Assembly: GCA_046735115.1 (NCBI GenBank)
Contig: JBKPSR010000018.1
Span: forward strand, 1 to 50,641
Reading direction: 5' to 3'
From: JACVRW01 sp046735115
Lineage (GTDB): Bacteria > Actinomycetota > Thermoleophilia > Solirubrobacterales > Thermoleophilaceae
Length of the DNA: 50,641 nt
In this document: positions 33,154 to 40,733 of the stretch, one piece after another
Position numbering within the stretch: the stretch's first letter is position 1
Layout of the letters: every line of letters starts with the position of its first letter
Position numbers and translations under genes: made by a program
The notes under the pieces: generated by a model
What the model was told of the DNA's origin: nothing
Database searches by the model: none
Seen by the model: the letters and a program-made list of their open reading frames with translations, nothing else

Positions 33154-34505
33154 GGCTCCGAACGGCCGCGCTCCTTGCGCTGGTCGCCGTTCTGGTCTCG
33201 GGGTGCGGCTGCGGGAGCGATGAGAAGACATCGGGAGGAGCAACGCGCACCGCCGCGGCCGGCGCGGCAACCAGCGCGGACGGCGCTGCGACCGGCGCGG
33301 CGTGGAGAACATACGGCGGGTCCCAGGGGCGCGCCGGGGTGGCGCCGGGTGCGCCGACGAGGCCGGCGCTGCGTCGGCGCTTCTCGCGCGCCGTCGACGG
33401 AGAGATTTACGCGCAGCCGCTGATCGACGGCGGACGCATCTACGTCGCGACCGAGAACAACAGCGTCTACGCGTTCACCACGCGCGGGAGGCTCGTGTGG
33501 AAGCGTCACCTGGGCGCCCCCGTGCCCGGCGCCGACCTGCCCTGCGGGAACATCGACCCCTCGGGCATCACCGCGACCCCCGTCATCTCCGGTGGGCGGC
33601 TGTTCGCCGTGGCATTCCTTCGCAGCGGCCATAGGCACGTGCTGTTCGGCCTGCGGCTCGGAAGCGGCCGCGTGGCGGTGCGCGCGAACGTTGATCCGCC
33701 CAACCGCATCGTCGAGCAGGAGCGCGGAGCCCTGCTCGCGGCGCACGGGCGCGTGTACGTGCCCTACGGCGGCCTCTTCGGTGACTGCGGCCCGTACCAC
33801 GGCTACGTGGTCTCGACCGGCGAGGGCGGCGGCGGCAGGATCGCCTACCGCAACCCCGCCACCATGGCCGGGATCTGGGCGCCCGCAGGCATCAGCGCTC
33901 AGTCCGGCCGCCTGCTCGTGAGCACGGGCAACGGCGGCGGGTCCGCTTTCGAGTATCAGAGCAGCGTCATCCGCCTGTCGAGCGGCCTGCGCCGGACCGG
34001 GTTCTGGGCGCCCGGCAACTGGCGCGCGCTCTCGGCAGGCGACGTGGACGTGGGCTCGCTCGCCCCGCTGCCCGTCTCAGGGGAACGCGTTTTCCAGATC
34101 GGCAAGGAGGGTGTGGGCTATCTACTGCGCCAGTCGCTCGGCGGCATCGGCGCGGAGCAGGACTCCATGCGCATCTGCGACGGCGGCGCCTTCGGTGCGG
34201 CCGCCTTCCGGGCGCAGCTCGTGATCGTGCCGTGCGGCAGCTCGCTGTACGGGGTCCGTGTCGACGGCCCACAGCTCGAGATCGCCTGGAGCAGCGACGC
34301 GGGCGGCGTGGTGCCCGTGATCGCGGGAGACAGCGTCTTCGCGATCACCCGCGACGGCACGCTCATTGAGCTGCGCTTCGCCGACGGCCACCGGCGCGCC
34401 TCGGTGCAGATCGGATCGGGCGCGACCTCGTTCCCGGCGCCCGCCGCGGCCGGGCGAACGCTGGTCGCCCCCGCGGGCCGCCGGATCGTCGTCTTCTCGC
34501 TCTAG
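33150..34505 (+). CDS. PQQ-like beta-propeller lipoprotein
   Basis: A 451-residue lipoprotein: short basic N-terminus, hydrophobic run and LVSGC lipobox, followed by an Ala/Thr/Gly-rich linker. The rest is a series of propeller blades such as GGRIYVATENNSVYAFTTRG, GGRLFAVAFL, GRVYVPYGGLFGDCGPYHG and GDSVFAITRDGTLIELRF. Enzymatic PQQ-dehydrogenase ligands are not evident, so a structural or binding role at the outer cell surface is more likely. ATGA-like overlap with the amidase gene; its TAG shares CTAG with the convergent MarR gene. Confidence 0.88.
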   Translation: MRLRTAALLALVAVLVSGCGCGSDEKTSGGATRTAAAGAATSADGAATGAAWRTYGGSQGRAGVAPGAPTRPALRRRFSRAVDGEIYAQPLIDGGRIYVATENNSVYAFTTRGRLVWKRHLGAPVPGADLPCGNIDPSGITATPVISGGRLFAVAFLRSGHRHVLFGLRLGSGRVAVRANVDPPNRIVEQERGALLAAHGRVYVPYGGLFGDCGPYHGYVVSTGEGGGGRIAYRNPATMAGIWAPAGISAQSGRLLVSTGNGGGSAFEYQSSVIRLSSGLRRTGFWAPGNWRALSAGDVDVGSLAPLPVSGERVFQIGKEGVGYLLRQSLGGIGAEQDSMRICDGGAFGAAAFRAQLVIVPCGSSLYGVRVDGPQLEIAWSSDAGGVVPVIAGDSVFAITRDGTLIELRFADGHRRASVQIGSGATSFPAPAAAGRTLVAPAGRRIVVFSL

Positions 34506-34981
34506 CCGGGCCTCGATCTGGCTCCCGATGCCGGTGCCGCCGCCGCGACCTTCGCTCGCTCGAGTCCGGCCGAGATCGCGCCCGCCTCCGCCTCGCTCAA
34601 CGGATCGACGAAGGTCTCCCGCAGCACGCGCGCGTAGACGGGCCACATCCTCCTGAGCATCCGCTCACCCTCGTCCGTGAGCACCGCGTAGTAGCCGCGG
34701 CCGTCGTCCTCGGCGCGCTGCCGGCGCAGCAGCCCGGCGGCCTCCAGCCGGTCGACGAACTTGGTGATCCCGCCGCGGCTCAGCGTGAGGCCCTCGGCCA
34801 GCTCCGCCATTCGCACCTGCCTCGCCGGCGCGCGCCGCACCGCCCAGAGCACGTCGTACCAGGCGAGTGGCGGCAGCTCCGCGCTCGCGAGCGCCTCCTC
34901 GACGCGGGCGATCACCGCCGCGTGGGCGTTCAGCAGCGCGCGCCAGGCGGAGAGGTGCGGCTCGGGGACTCGCGGACTCAT
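34502..34981 (-). CDS. MarR-family transcriptional regulator
   Basis: A 159-residue MarR protein. The winged helix is VRMAELAEGLTLSRGGITKF then VDRLEAAGLLRRQRAEDDGR and GYYAVLTDEGERML, the classic pattern. N- and C-terminal helices form the dimer arm. It is divergent from an SDR gene; two related operator-like sites lie between them, so it likely represses itself and the SDR. Confidence 0.94.
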   Translation of the reverse strand: MSPRVPEPHLSAWRALLNAHAAVIARVEEALASAELPPLAWYDVLWAVRRAPARQVRMAELAEGLTLSRGGITKFVDRLEAAGLLRRQRAEDDGRGYYAVLTDEGERMLRRMWPVYARVLRETFVDPLSEAEAGAISAGLERAKVAAAAPASGARSRPG

Positions 34982-34987
34982 CGGGCA

Positions 34988-35049
34988 CTAGTTTACACGG
35001 AAACTAGATTGTGGTACGCTGCTCCCGAAAGATAGTTTCCGTGGAAATC
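34988..35049. promoter_or_regulatory. Two MarR-type operators and an SDR promoter
   Basis: Site 1 (34988-35007) is the perfect dyad CTAGTTT-N6-AAACTAG. Site 2 (35032-35049) is an imperfect dyad. Both contain the same 10-mer ACGGAAACTA, in opposite orientation. Centres are 43 bases apart, about four helix turns. On the plus strand TTTACA (34992-34997) and TACGCT (35015-35020) are 17 bases apart, giving a promoter overlapped by site 1 and followed by site 2. Confidence 0.75.
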
Positions 35050-35064
35050 ACAAAGGAGCGGCAG

Positions 35065-35877
35065 ATGCCGGAGTTCGAGGGCAGGGTTGCGGTCATCACG
35101 GGTGGCGGTGGTGGAATCGGGAAGGCGACGGCCGCGCGCCTCCTGGACGAGGGTGCGTCTGTCGTACTCTCGAGCAGGCGCCAGGAGGTGCTCGACACGG
35201 CGCAGCGCGAGCTCGACCCGGCCGGCGAGCGCGTGGCGCTCGCGGCGGGCGACGTCAGCTCGGCTGCCGGCGCCGAGCGGCTGGTCGACGTCGCGCTCGA
35301 GCGCTTCGGCAGCGTGGACGTGGTCGTGAACAGCACCGGAATCTTCCGCCCCGTGCCGTTCCTCGAGCAGACCGAGGAGCACATGGAGGAGGCGCTCGAC
35401 TCGATCCTGCGGCCGACCTTCTACAGCTCGCAGGCCGCCGCCAGGGCGATGGTCGAGCGTGGCGACGGCGGCGCGATCGTGAACGTGGGGTCGATGTGGG
35501 CGATCGACGCGATCACGGCCACTCCGACCAGCGCGTACTCCGCCGCGCAGGCGGGCCGCCACTCACTGACGAAGAACCTCGCGATCGAGCTCGCTCCTCA
35601 CGCGATCCGGGTGAACACGGTGGCGCTCGCCTTCGTCGAGACGCCCGCCTACGAGCGCTTCATGACGCCCGATGAGGCGCGCGACGTGCTCGACTCCGTC
35701 AACTCGTTCCACCCGCTCGGCCGGCATGGCCGGCCCGCGGACGTCGTCGAGGCGATCCTGTTCTACGCGAGCGATCGCGCGGACTGGATCACCGGGACGA
35801 CCATGCCGGTGGACGGCGGGGTGCTCGCCGGCCGGAACGCTCCGCCCGCGCCGGTGGCCGAGCCCGCCGCGGCCTAA
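35065..35877 (+). CDS. SDR-family oxidoreductase with Lys-to-Gln change in YxxxK
   Basis: A 270-residue short-chain dehydrogenase/reductase. The cofactor motif is TGGGGGIG, the NNAG position reads NSTG, the catalytic Ser is in VNVGSMWAI, and the Tyr is in SAYSAAQAGRHSLTKNLA. The residue four after Tyr is Gln (codon CAG), where active members have Lys, so catalysis may be weak or altered. The C-terminal WITGTTMPVDGG is typical. ATG 35065 has an AAGGAGCGG ribosome site. Under divergent MarR control. Confidence 0.92.
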   Translation: MPEFEGRVAVITGGGGGIGKATAARLLDEGASVVLSSRRQEVLDTAQRELDPAGERVALAAGDVSSAAGAERLVDVALERFGSVDVVVNSTGIFRPVPFLEQTEEHMEEALDSILRPTFYSSQAAARAMVERGDGGAIVNVGSMWAIDAITATPTSAYSAAQAGRHSLTKNLAIELAPHAIRVNTVALAFVETPAYERFMTPDEARDVLDSVNSFHPLGRHGRPADVVEAILFYASDRADWITGTTMPVDGGVLAGRNAPPAPVAEPAAA

Positions 35878-35892
35878 CGGACGAGCCGATCC

Positions 35893-36328
35893 TCAGACCG
35901 GCTCCGTCCAGACGAGGGCGGAGCCGTCGAGGACCACCGTGTCCTCCTGGTTCGTGACGGTCGTCCGTAGCTTCGTGAGCGGCTTGTCCTCGCGCGCCTC
36001 GAGCACCTCGACCTCGGCGGTCAGCTCGTCGCCGGGCCGCACCGGCGCCTTGAAGCTCCAGTCCACGTGCAGGAAGACGCTGCCCGGTCCCGGCAGGTCC
36101 TCGGCGACGACCGCGTTCAGGAGGCCGCTCGTGATGCCACCCTGGACGATGATCCCTCCGAACCGCGAGGCCGCGGCCGCCTCCGCGTCGTAGTGAAGCG
36201 GGTTGCGGTCGCCCGTGAGCTCGGTGAAGAGCTCGATGTCCCCCTCGCGGACGGTCCGCTTCCGCGCGGCCTTCTCACCGACGGCTCGGATGGCCTGACC
36301 TCGACGTGGACCGCACCTCAGCGCCCAT
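35893..36328 (-). CDS. MaoC-like acyl dehydratase, 5' end unresolved
   Basis: The minus strand encodes a hot-dog-fold MaoC-like protein: FTELTGDRNPLHYDAEAAAA (hydratase motif with Asp and His), GGIIVQGGITSGLLNAVVAE, SVFLHVDWSFKAPVRPGDEL and LRTTVTNQEDTVVLDG. The frame is open from about 36300 to the stop at 35893 but has no ATG, GTG or TTG before the conserved core. ATG 36328, with a GGAGA site, lies in a different frame, so a small indel near 36295-36315 probably separates start and body. Such proteins hydrate 2-enoyl-CoA. It is convergent with the SDR gene. Confidence 0.68.
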
Positions 36329-36453
36329 GCTATGTCTCCGAGTTGCGCTTGGCGAGCGCGGCCGCGCCTCCGCCCCGCCGGCCGCCACCGCCTCCACCCG
36401 GTTCAACGCGCCGCGTGTGATCGGGTTCGGCGCGTGGCGCGTAGGAGGGGGCA

Positions 36454-36828
36454 GTGGCGCGCGTACAGGCTTTGACGATCGCATTCTGCGCGGGACGAAT
36501 CGCCTTTGGCGTCGCCCTTCTCGCGCGGCCCTCACGCATCGGGACCAGCTGGCTGGGCGCGGATGCGCGTGGACTTCCGACGCAGGCAGCGCTCAGGGGG
36601 CTCGGTGCGCGCGACCTCTCGCTGGCAGGAGGGACGACCTGGGCGGCGGCTCGGGGCGGGGCCGCACGCCCGTGGCTGATCGCGACCATCGCGGGTGACC
36701 TCGGCGACGTGGCGGCGACGCTCGCCGCCGGCGACGCCGTGCCCCGGCGAGCGCGGGCAGGCACAGTGGCGCTGGCCGGGGGATCGGCGCTTGCCGGTGC
36801 GCTGCTTGCGTGGAGGAGCGACGGGTGA
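36454..36828 (+). CDS. Small membrane protein at head of fatty-acid modification cluster
   Basis: A 124-residue protein with three or four hydrophobic segments (LTIAFCAGRIAFGVALLARP, PWLIATIAGDLGDVAATLAA, GTVALAGGSALAGALLAW). It resembles DUF4267-type membrane proteins, but I am not certain. The GTG 36454 start follows a TAGGAGGGGG ribosome site. Its stop overlaps the flavoprotein start (GTGA). Confidence 0.7.
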   Translation: MARVQALTIAFCAGRIAFGVALLARPSRIGTSWLGADARGLPTQAALRGLGARDLSLAGGTTWAAARGGAARPWLIATIAGDLGDVAATLAAGDAVPRRARAGTVALAGGSALAGALLAWRSDG

Positions 36829-38069
36829 GGCTCGCGATCGTCGGAGCGGGCGTGTCGGGGCTCGTGTGCGCTCACCTGTTGCGTGAGCGCCACGAGATCA
36901 CGCTGTTCGAGGCGAACGACTACCCCGGCGGCCACATCAACACGGTGCGTGTGGACACGGAGAACGAGACGCACCGGGTCGACACCGGCTTCATCGTCTT
37001 CAACGACCGCACCTACCCGAGCTTCGAGCGGTTGCTTGCGCGGCTCGGCGTCGCGACGCAGCGCTCGGACATGAGCTTCTCCGTGAGCGACGGGGCGGAC
37101 TTCGAGTACAACGGTGCCTCGCCGAACGGGCTGTTCGCATGCCGCTCGAACATCGCGCGACCGTCGTTCCACCGCATGCTGCGCGACCTGCTCCGCTTCA
37201 ACCGCGAGGCGCCGTCGCTGATCGGCCTGAATGGCTCCGGGCCGTCGCTCGGCGACTTCCTCGACGAGGGCAGCTATTCGCCGGCGTTCGTCGAGCGCCT
37301 GATCGTGCCCCAGGTCTCGGCGGTCTGGTCGGCGGACCCTGCTCGCATGTGGGACTTCCCCGCCAGCATGCTCGCCGAGTTCTTCGCGAACCACGGCATG
37401 TTCGGCCTGGTCGGGCGCCCGAACTGGCTCACCGTGAGCGGCGGCTCCGACCGCTATGTCGAGGCGATCGTCAAGCCACTCCGCGACCGGCTGCGGCTCT
37501 CCACCCCGATCGTGCGCGTCGAGCGCCACGACGACCGCGTCGAGCTCACGCCCGCCGATGGCGAGCCCGAGCCGTTCGACGAGCTGGTCATCGCCGCCCA
37601 CTCGAACCAGGCGCTCCGCGTGATCGCCGATCCCAGCAGCGCCGAGGTGGAGGTGCTCGGCGCGATCCCATACCAGCGGAACGAGGCCGTGCTCCACACC
37701 GACCGCTCCATGCTTCCCCGCCGCAGGCGCGCCTGGGCGAGCTGGAACTTCCACCTGCGCCGCGAGCCGGTCGGCCGGACGACGGTGACCTACCACATGA
37801 ACCGTCTGCAGTCGCTGCGCGCCGAGCGGGAGCTCTGCGTGACGCTCAACCAGACGGAGGCGATCGATCCCGAGACCGTGATCAAGGTGATCCGCTACGA
37901 CCACCCGGTCTACACCCCGGCCGGCCTGAGCGCCCAGCGCCGCTGGAAGGAGGTCAGCGGCGTGCGCCGCACCCATTACTGCGGCGCGTACTGGGGTTAC
38001 GGCTTCCACGAGGACGGTGTCGCCTCGGCGCTCCGGGTGTGCGCGGTACTGGGCGCATCGCTCGCATGA
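36825..38069 (+). CDS. FAD/NAD-binding amine-oxidase-like flavoprotein (candidate fatty acyl desaturase)
   Basis: A 414-residue flavoprotein: RLAIVGAGVSGLVCAHLL binds FAD, followed by HEITLFEANDYPGGHINTV, the pattern of the amine-oxidase/phytoene-desaturase superfamily. The end has THYCGAYWGYGFHEDGVASAL. It belongs to the subgroup encoded next to DUF1365 and CFA-synthase-like genes. Relatives in that context have been linked to furan fatty acid synthesis (desaturation of a methylated acyl chain). GTG 36825 has GGAGG at a good distance; an in-frame GTG 15 bases upstream is less likely. Confidence 0.88.
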   Translation: MRLAIVGAGVSGLVCAHLLRERHEITLFEANDYPGGHINTVRVDTENETHRVDTGFIVFNDRTYPSFERLLARLGVATQRSDMSFSVSDGADFEYNGASPNGLFACRSNIARPSFHRMLRDLLRFNREAPSLIGLNGSGPSLGDFLDEGSYSPAFVERLIVPQVSAVWSADPARMWDFPASMLAEFFANHGMFGLVGRPNWLTVSGGSDRYVEAIVKPLRDRLRLSTPIVRVERHDDRVELTPADGEPEPFDELVIAAHSNQALRVIADPSSAEVEVLGAIPYQRNEAVLHTDRSMLPRRRRAWASWNFHLRREPVGRTTVTYHMNRLQSLRAERELCVTLNQTEAIDPETVIKVIRYDHPVYTPAGLSAQRRWKEVSGVRRTHYCGAYWGYGFHEDGVASALRVCAVLGASLA

Positions 38070-38722
38070 CAGCGAGCGCGCTCTACGAGGGCTGGGTACG
38101 ACACCGCCGCCACGAGCCGGTGGCGCACGAGTTCCGCTATCGCCTCTTCATGAGCTACCTCGACCTCGACGAGCTGCCCGAGCTGCTCGACCGAGTGCCG
38201 CTCTGGTCCGCGCGCCGGCCCGCACCCGCCTGGTTCCGCCGCGCTGACTACCTGGACGTCGACCACGAGGGCCCGGTGCGCGTGCTGACGCACGTCCGCA
38301 CCTTCGGCCATCTCTTCAACCCGGTCAGCCTGTACTACTGCTTCGACCGCGGGGACGATCGCGTCGAGAAGGTGCTTGCCGAGGTGAGCAACACCCCCTG
38401 GGGTGAGCGCCATACCTATACGCTCGACGGGCTCGATGCCGTGATCGGCAAGCGCTTTCATGTCTCCCCGTTTCTCGGTATGGACGCCGAGTACAGGATT
38501 CGGATGACGCCACCTGGAAAACAGCTTCGCGTGCACATGGAGAGCCGCCGAGAGGGAACAGTCGACTTCGACGCGACGCTTGCGCTACACCGCCGCGAGC
38601 TGTCGCCCTGGCCCCTGGCGCGCTATCCCTTCATGACCGCGCGCGTGATCGCCGCGATCTACGCGCAGGCGCTCCGGCTGCGGCTGAAGGGGGCGCCCTA
38701 CCACTCCCATCCGGCCCGGTGA
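38066..38722 (+). CDS. DUF1365 family protein
   Basis: A 218-residue protein with the DUF1365 order: ALYEGWVRHRRHEPVAHEFR at the start, VLTHVRTFGHLFNPVSLYYC in the middle, EVSNTPWGERHTY, then KRFHVSPFLGMDAEYRIRM. Biochemical function is not established; it is almost always beside the flavoprotein and the CFA-like methyltransferase, as here. ATGA overlap with the gene before it and GTGA with the one after. Confidence 0.92.
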   Translation: MTASALYEGWVRHRRHEPVAHEFRYRLFMSYLDLDELPELLDRVPLWSARRPAPAWFRRADYLDVDHEGPVRVLTHVRTFGHLFNPVSLYYCFDRGDDRVEKVLAEVSNTPWGERHTYTLDGLDAVIGKRFHVSPFLGMDAEYRIRMTPPGKQLRVHMESRREGTVDFDATLALHRRELSPWPLARYPFMTARVIAAIYAQALRLRLKGAPYHSHPAR

Positions 38723-39987
38723 TCGCGCGCGCCCTCCTCTCCGCGCTCATGGGGCGCGTTCGGGCCGGGCGCATCGAGCTCGTCGAGCCGAACGCGCGCC
38801 GCGGCTTCGGCCCGCCGGACGCGGCCCTCCGCGCCACGATCCACGTTCGCGATGCGTCGTTCTGGCGCGCGCTCTTGCGCGGGAGCCGCGGCCTGGGCGA
38901 GTCATATGCAGCGGGGGCGTGGGACTGCGACGACCTCGTGACGCTTGTCCGCATCGCCGCCCGCGAGGTCCCCAGGCTGGATCGCCTGCGCGCGCCGCTC
39001 ACGCCGCTCCGCAACAGGCTCTCGCGCCTACCGCTGAACAATCGCGCGGGCGCGCGCCAGCACGTCGCCGCGCACTACGACCTCGGAAACGAGCTGTTCG
39101 CCCTGTTCCTCGACGAGACGATGACCTACTCGTGCGGGATCTTCGACGGCCCCGAGACCTCGCTCCGCGAGGCGCAGGAGCGGAAGCTGGACCTCGTCTG
39201 CCGCAAGCTGGAGCTCGAGCCGGACGACCACCTGGTCGAGGTCGGCAGTGGCTGGGGCTCGCTCGCGCTGCACGCCGCCGGGAACTACGGCTGCAGGGTG
39301 ACGACCGCCACGCTGTCGTTCGCGCAGCACGAGCTCGCCACCGCCCGCGTGCGGGACGCGGGGCTCGACGACCGCGTGGAAGTCGTGCTGCGCGACTACC
39401 GCGACCTCCGAGGGCGCTACTCGAAGCTCGCATCGATCGAGATGATCGAGGCGGTCGGCTGGCAGTACTTCGACACATTCTTCGAGTGCTGCTCGAGACT
39501 GCTTCGGCCGGACGGGCTGATGCTGCTCCAGGCGATCACCATCGACGACGACGCCTTCGAGATCGAGAAGGCCTCGCGCAGCTTCGCCACCGAGCTGATC
39601 TTCCCCGCCGGCTGCCTGCCCTCGCAGGAGGTCATCCGCAGGTCGACCCGGCGCGTGACCGACATGCGCATCCTCGACGTCGAGGACATCACGGCGAGCT
39701 ATCCGCCCACGCTTCGGAGCTGGCGCGAGAACTGGGTCGCGGCCGCCGGCGAGGCGGAGCGGCTCGGGACGGAACGCGGCTTCCAACGCCTGTTCGAGCT
39801 CTACTTCGCCTGGTCCGAGGGCGGCTTCATCGAGCGGCGCATCCAGGACGTGCAGGTCCTCTTCGCGAAGCCGGCCTATCGCGGCTCGCGCGTGAACATG
39901 TTGCGGGAGAGCGCGTCAAGCAGCGCGGCCGGCCCGCGGGAGGCCAGCTTGGCGAGCGCGAGCCGCCCACCCGGTCCGAGCACGTGA
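38719..39987 (+). CDS. Cyclopropane-fatty-acid-synthase-like acyl methyltransferase
   Basis: A 422-residue SAM-dependent enzyme acting on unsaturated phospholipid acyl chains. It has AHYDLGNELFALFLDETMTY followed by SCGIF, and LVEVGSGWGSLALHAA (SAM motif I). Where E. coli Cfa has FEHVG and LHTIGS, this protein has IEAVG (near residue 243) and LQAITI (near 270). These changes mark the DUF1365-associated subgroup, to which the UfaM-type methylases belong, instead of true cyclopropane synthases. The last 35 residues, after LFAKPAYRG, are Ser/Ala-rich and overlap the convergent SDR gene by 112 bases. Confidence 0.9.
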   Translation: MIARALLSALMGRVRAGRIELVEPNARRGFGPPDAALRATIHVRDASFWRALLRGSRGLGESYAAGAWDCDDLVTLVRIAAREVPRLDRLRAPLTPLRNRLSRLPLNNRAGARQHVAAHYDLGNELFALFLDETMTYSCGIFDGPETSLREAQERKLDLVCRKLELEPDDHLVEVGSGWGSLALHAAGNYGCRVTTATLSFAQHELATARVRDAGLDDRVEVVLRDYRDLRGRYSKLASIEMIEAVGWQYFDTFFECCSRLLRPDGLMLLQAITIDDDAFEIEKASRSFATELIFPAGCLPSQEVIRRSTRRVTDMRILDVEDITASYPPTLRSWRENWVAAAGEAERLGTERGFQRLFELYFAWSEGGFIERRIQDVQVLFAKPAYRGSRVNMLRESASSSAAGPREASLASASRPPGPST

Positions 39988-40667
39988 TCGCCGCGCTCCA
40001 CGGCCCTCACCACCTTGGCCGCCCACTCCTGCGGGCTCACGTCGCTCCAGGAGTCGGCGTCCATGTGACGGCCGTAGACCTGCCTGGTGGCGTCGAGCAT
40101 GTCCGTATGCACGCCCGGGGTCACGAGGTGCAGCACGTTGACGCCGGTGCCACGCAGCTCGCGCCTGAGCGACTCGCTGAAGGCGACGACGCCGGTCTTC
40201 GCCGCGGCGTAAGTCGTGGCCGCGGGAAACCACGCGTACCCGCTGATGCTCGCGTTGTTCACGATCGTGCCGCGGCCTCGCTCAAGCATCCGGGGGAGGA
40301 CCAGCTTGGTGAGGTGGACGAGGCCGACGAGGTTCACCTGGAACATCGCGTAGACGTCGTCCGTGTCCTGCTGCTCGAGCAGGCCACCGGTCATGAGCCC
40401 GGCGTTGTTCACGAGCAGGTCCACGGTCGGCAGCTCGCGCGCCGCCTGCTCGATCGAGTCACGGGTCGAGAGGTCCACGCTGACGCTCCTTACCTCGTGT
40501 GCCCCGCCGGGCGGCGCCGCCGGGAGCTCGGCGTCGTGGGAGCGCACGCCGCACAGGAGCAGGTCGAGCGGGCGCGTGGCGAGCTGCTCCGCTACGGCGC
40601 GTCCGATCCCGCGGCTCGCGCCCGTGACGAGGGCTGTGGTTCCTGTGAGGTCCATGGCTTCTGACAT
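39876..40667 (-). CDS. SDR-family oxidoreductase
   Basis: A 263-residue short-chain dehydrogenase. TALVTGASRGIGRAVAEQLA is the cofactor site, LLVNNAGLM the NNAG motif, and IVNNASISGYAWF with TYAAAKTGVVAF supply Ser, Tyr and Lys. Start ATG 40667 has GGGGAG just upstream; an in-frame ATG at 40655 is the alternative. Its 3' end overlaps the CFA-like gene from the other strand. SDRs are frequent members of this kind of locus, so a linked lipid role is possible. Confidence 0.9.
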   Translation of the reverse strand: MSEAMDLTGTTALVTGASRGIGRAVAEQLATRPLDLLLCGVRSHDAELPAAPPGGAHEVRSVSVDLSTRDSIEQAARELPTVDLLVNNAGLMTGGLLEQQDTDDVYAMFQVNLVGLVHLTKLVLPRMLERGRGTIVNNASISGYAWFPAATTYAAAKTGVVAFSESLRRELRGTGVNVLHLVTPGVHTDMLDATRQVYGRHMDADSWSDVSPQEWAAKVVRAVERGDHVLGPGGRLALAKLASRGPAALLDALSRNMFTREPR

Positions 40668-40733
40668 CGCTCCCCACCGTCTACGCACGCGGGCGGGTGA
40701 TCCGATCATTCTGGCGAGCACTCCGACCCGACC

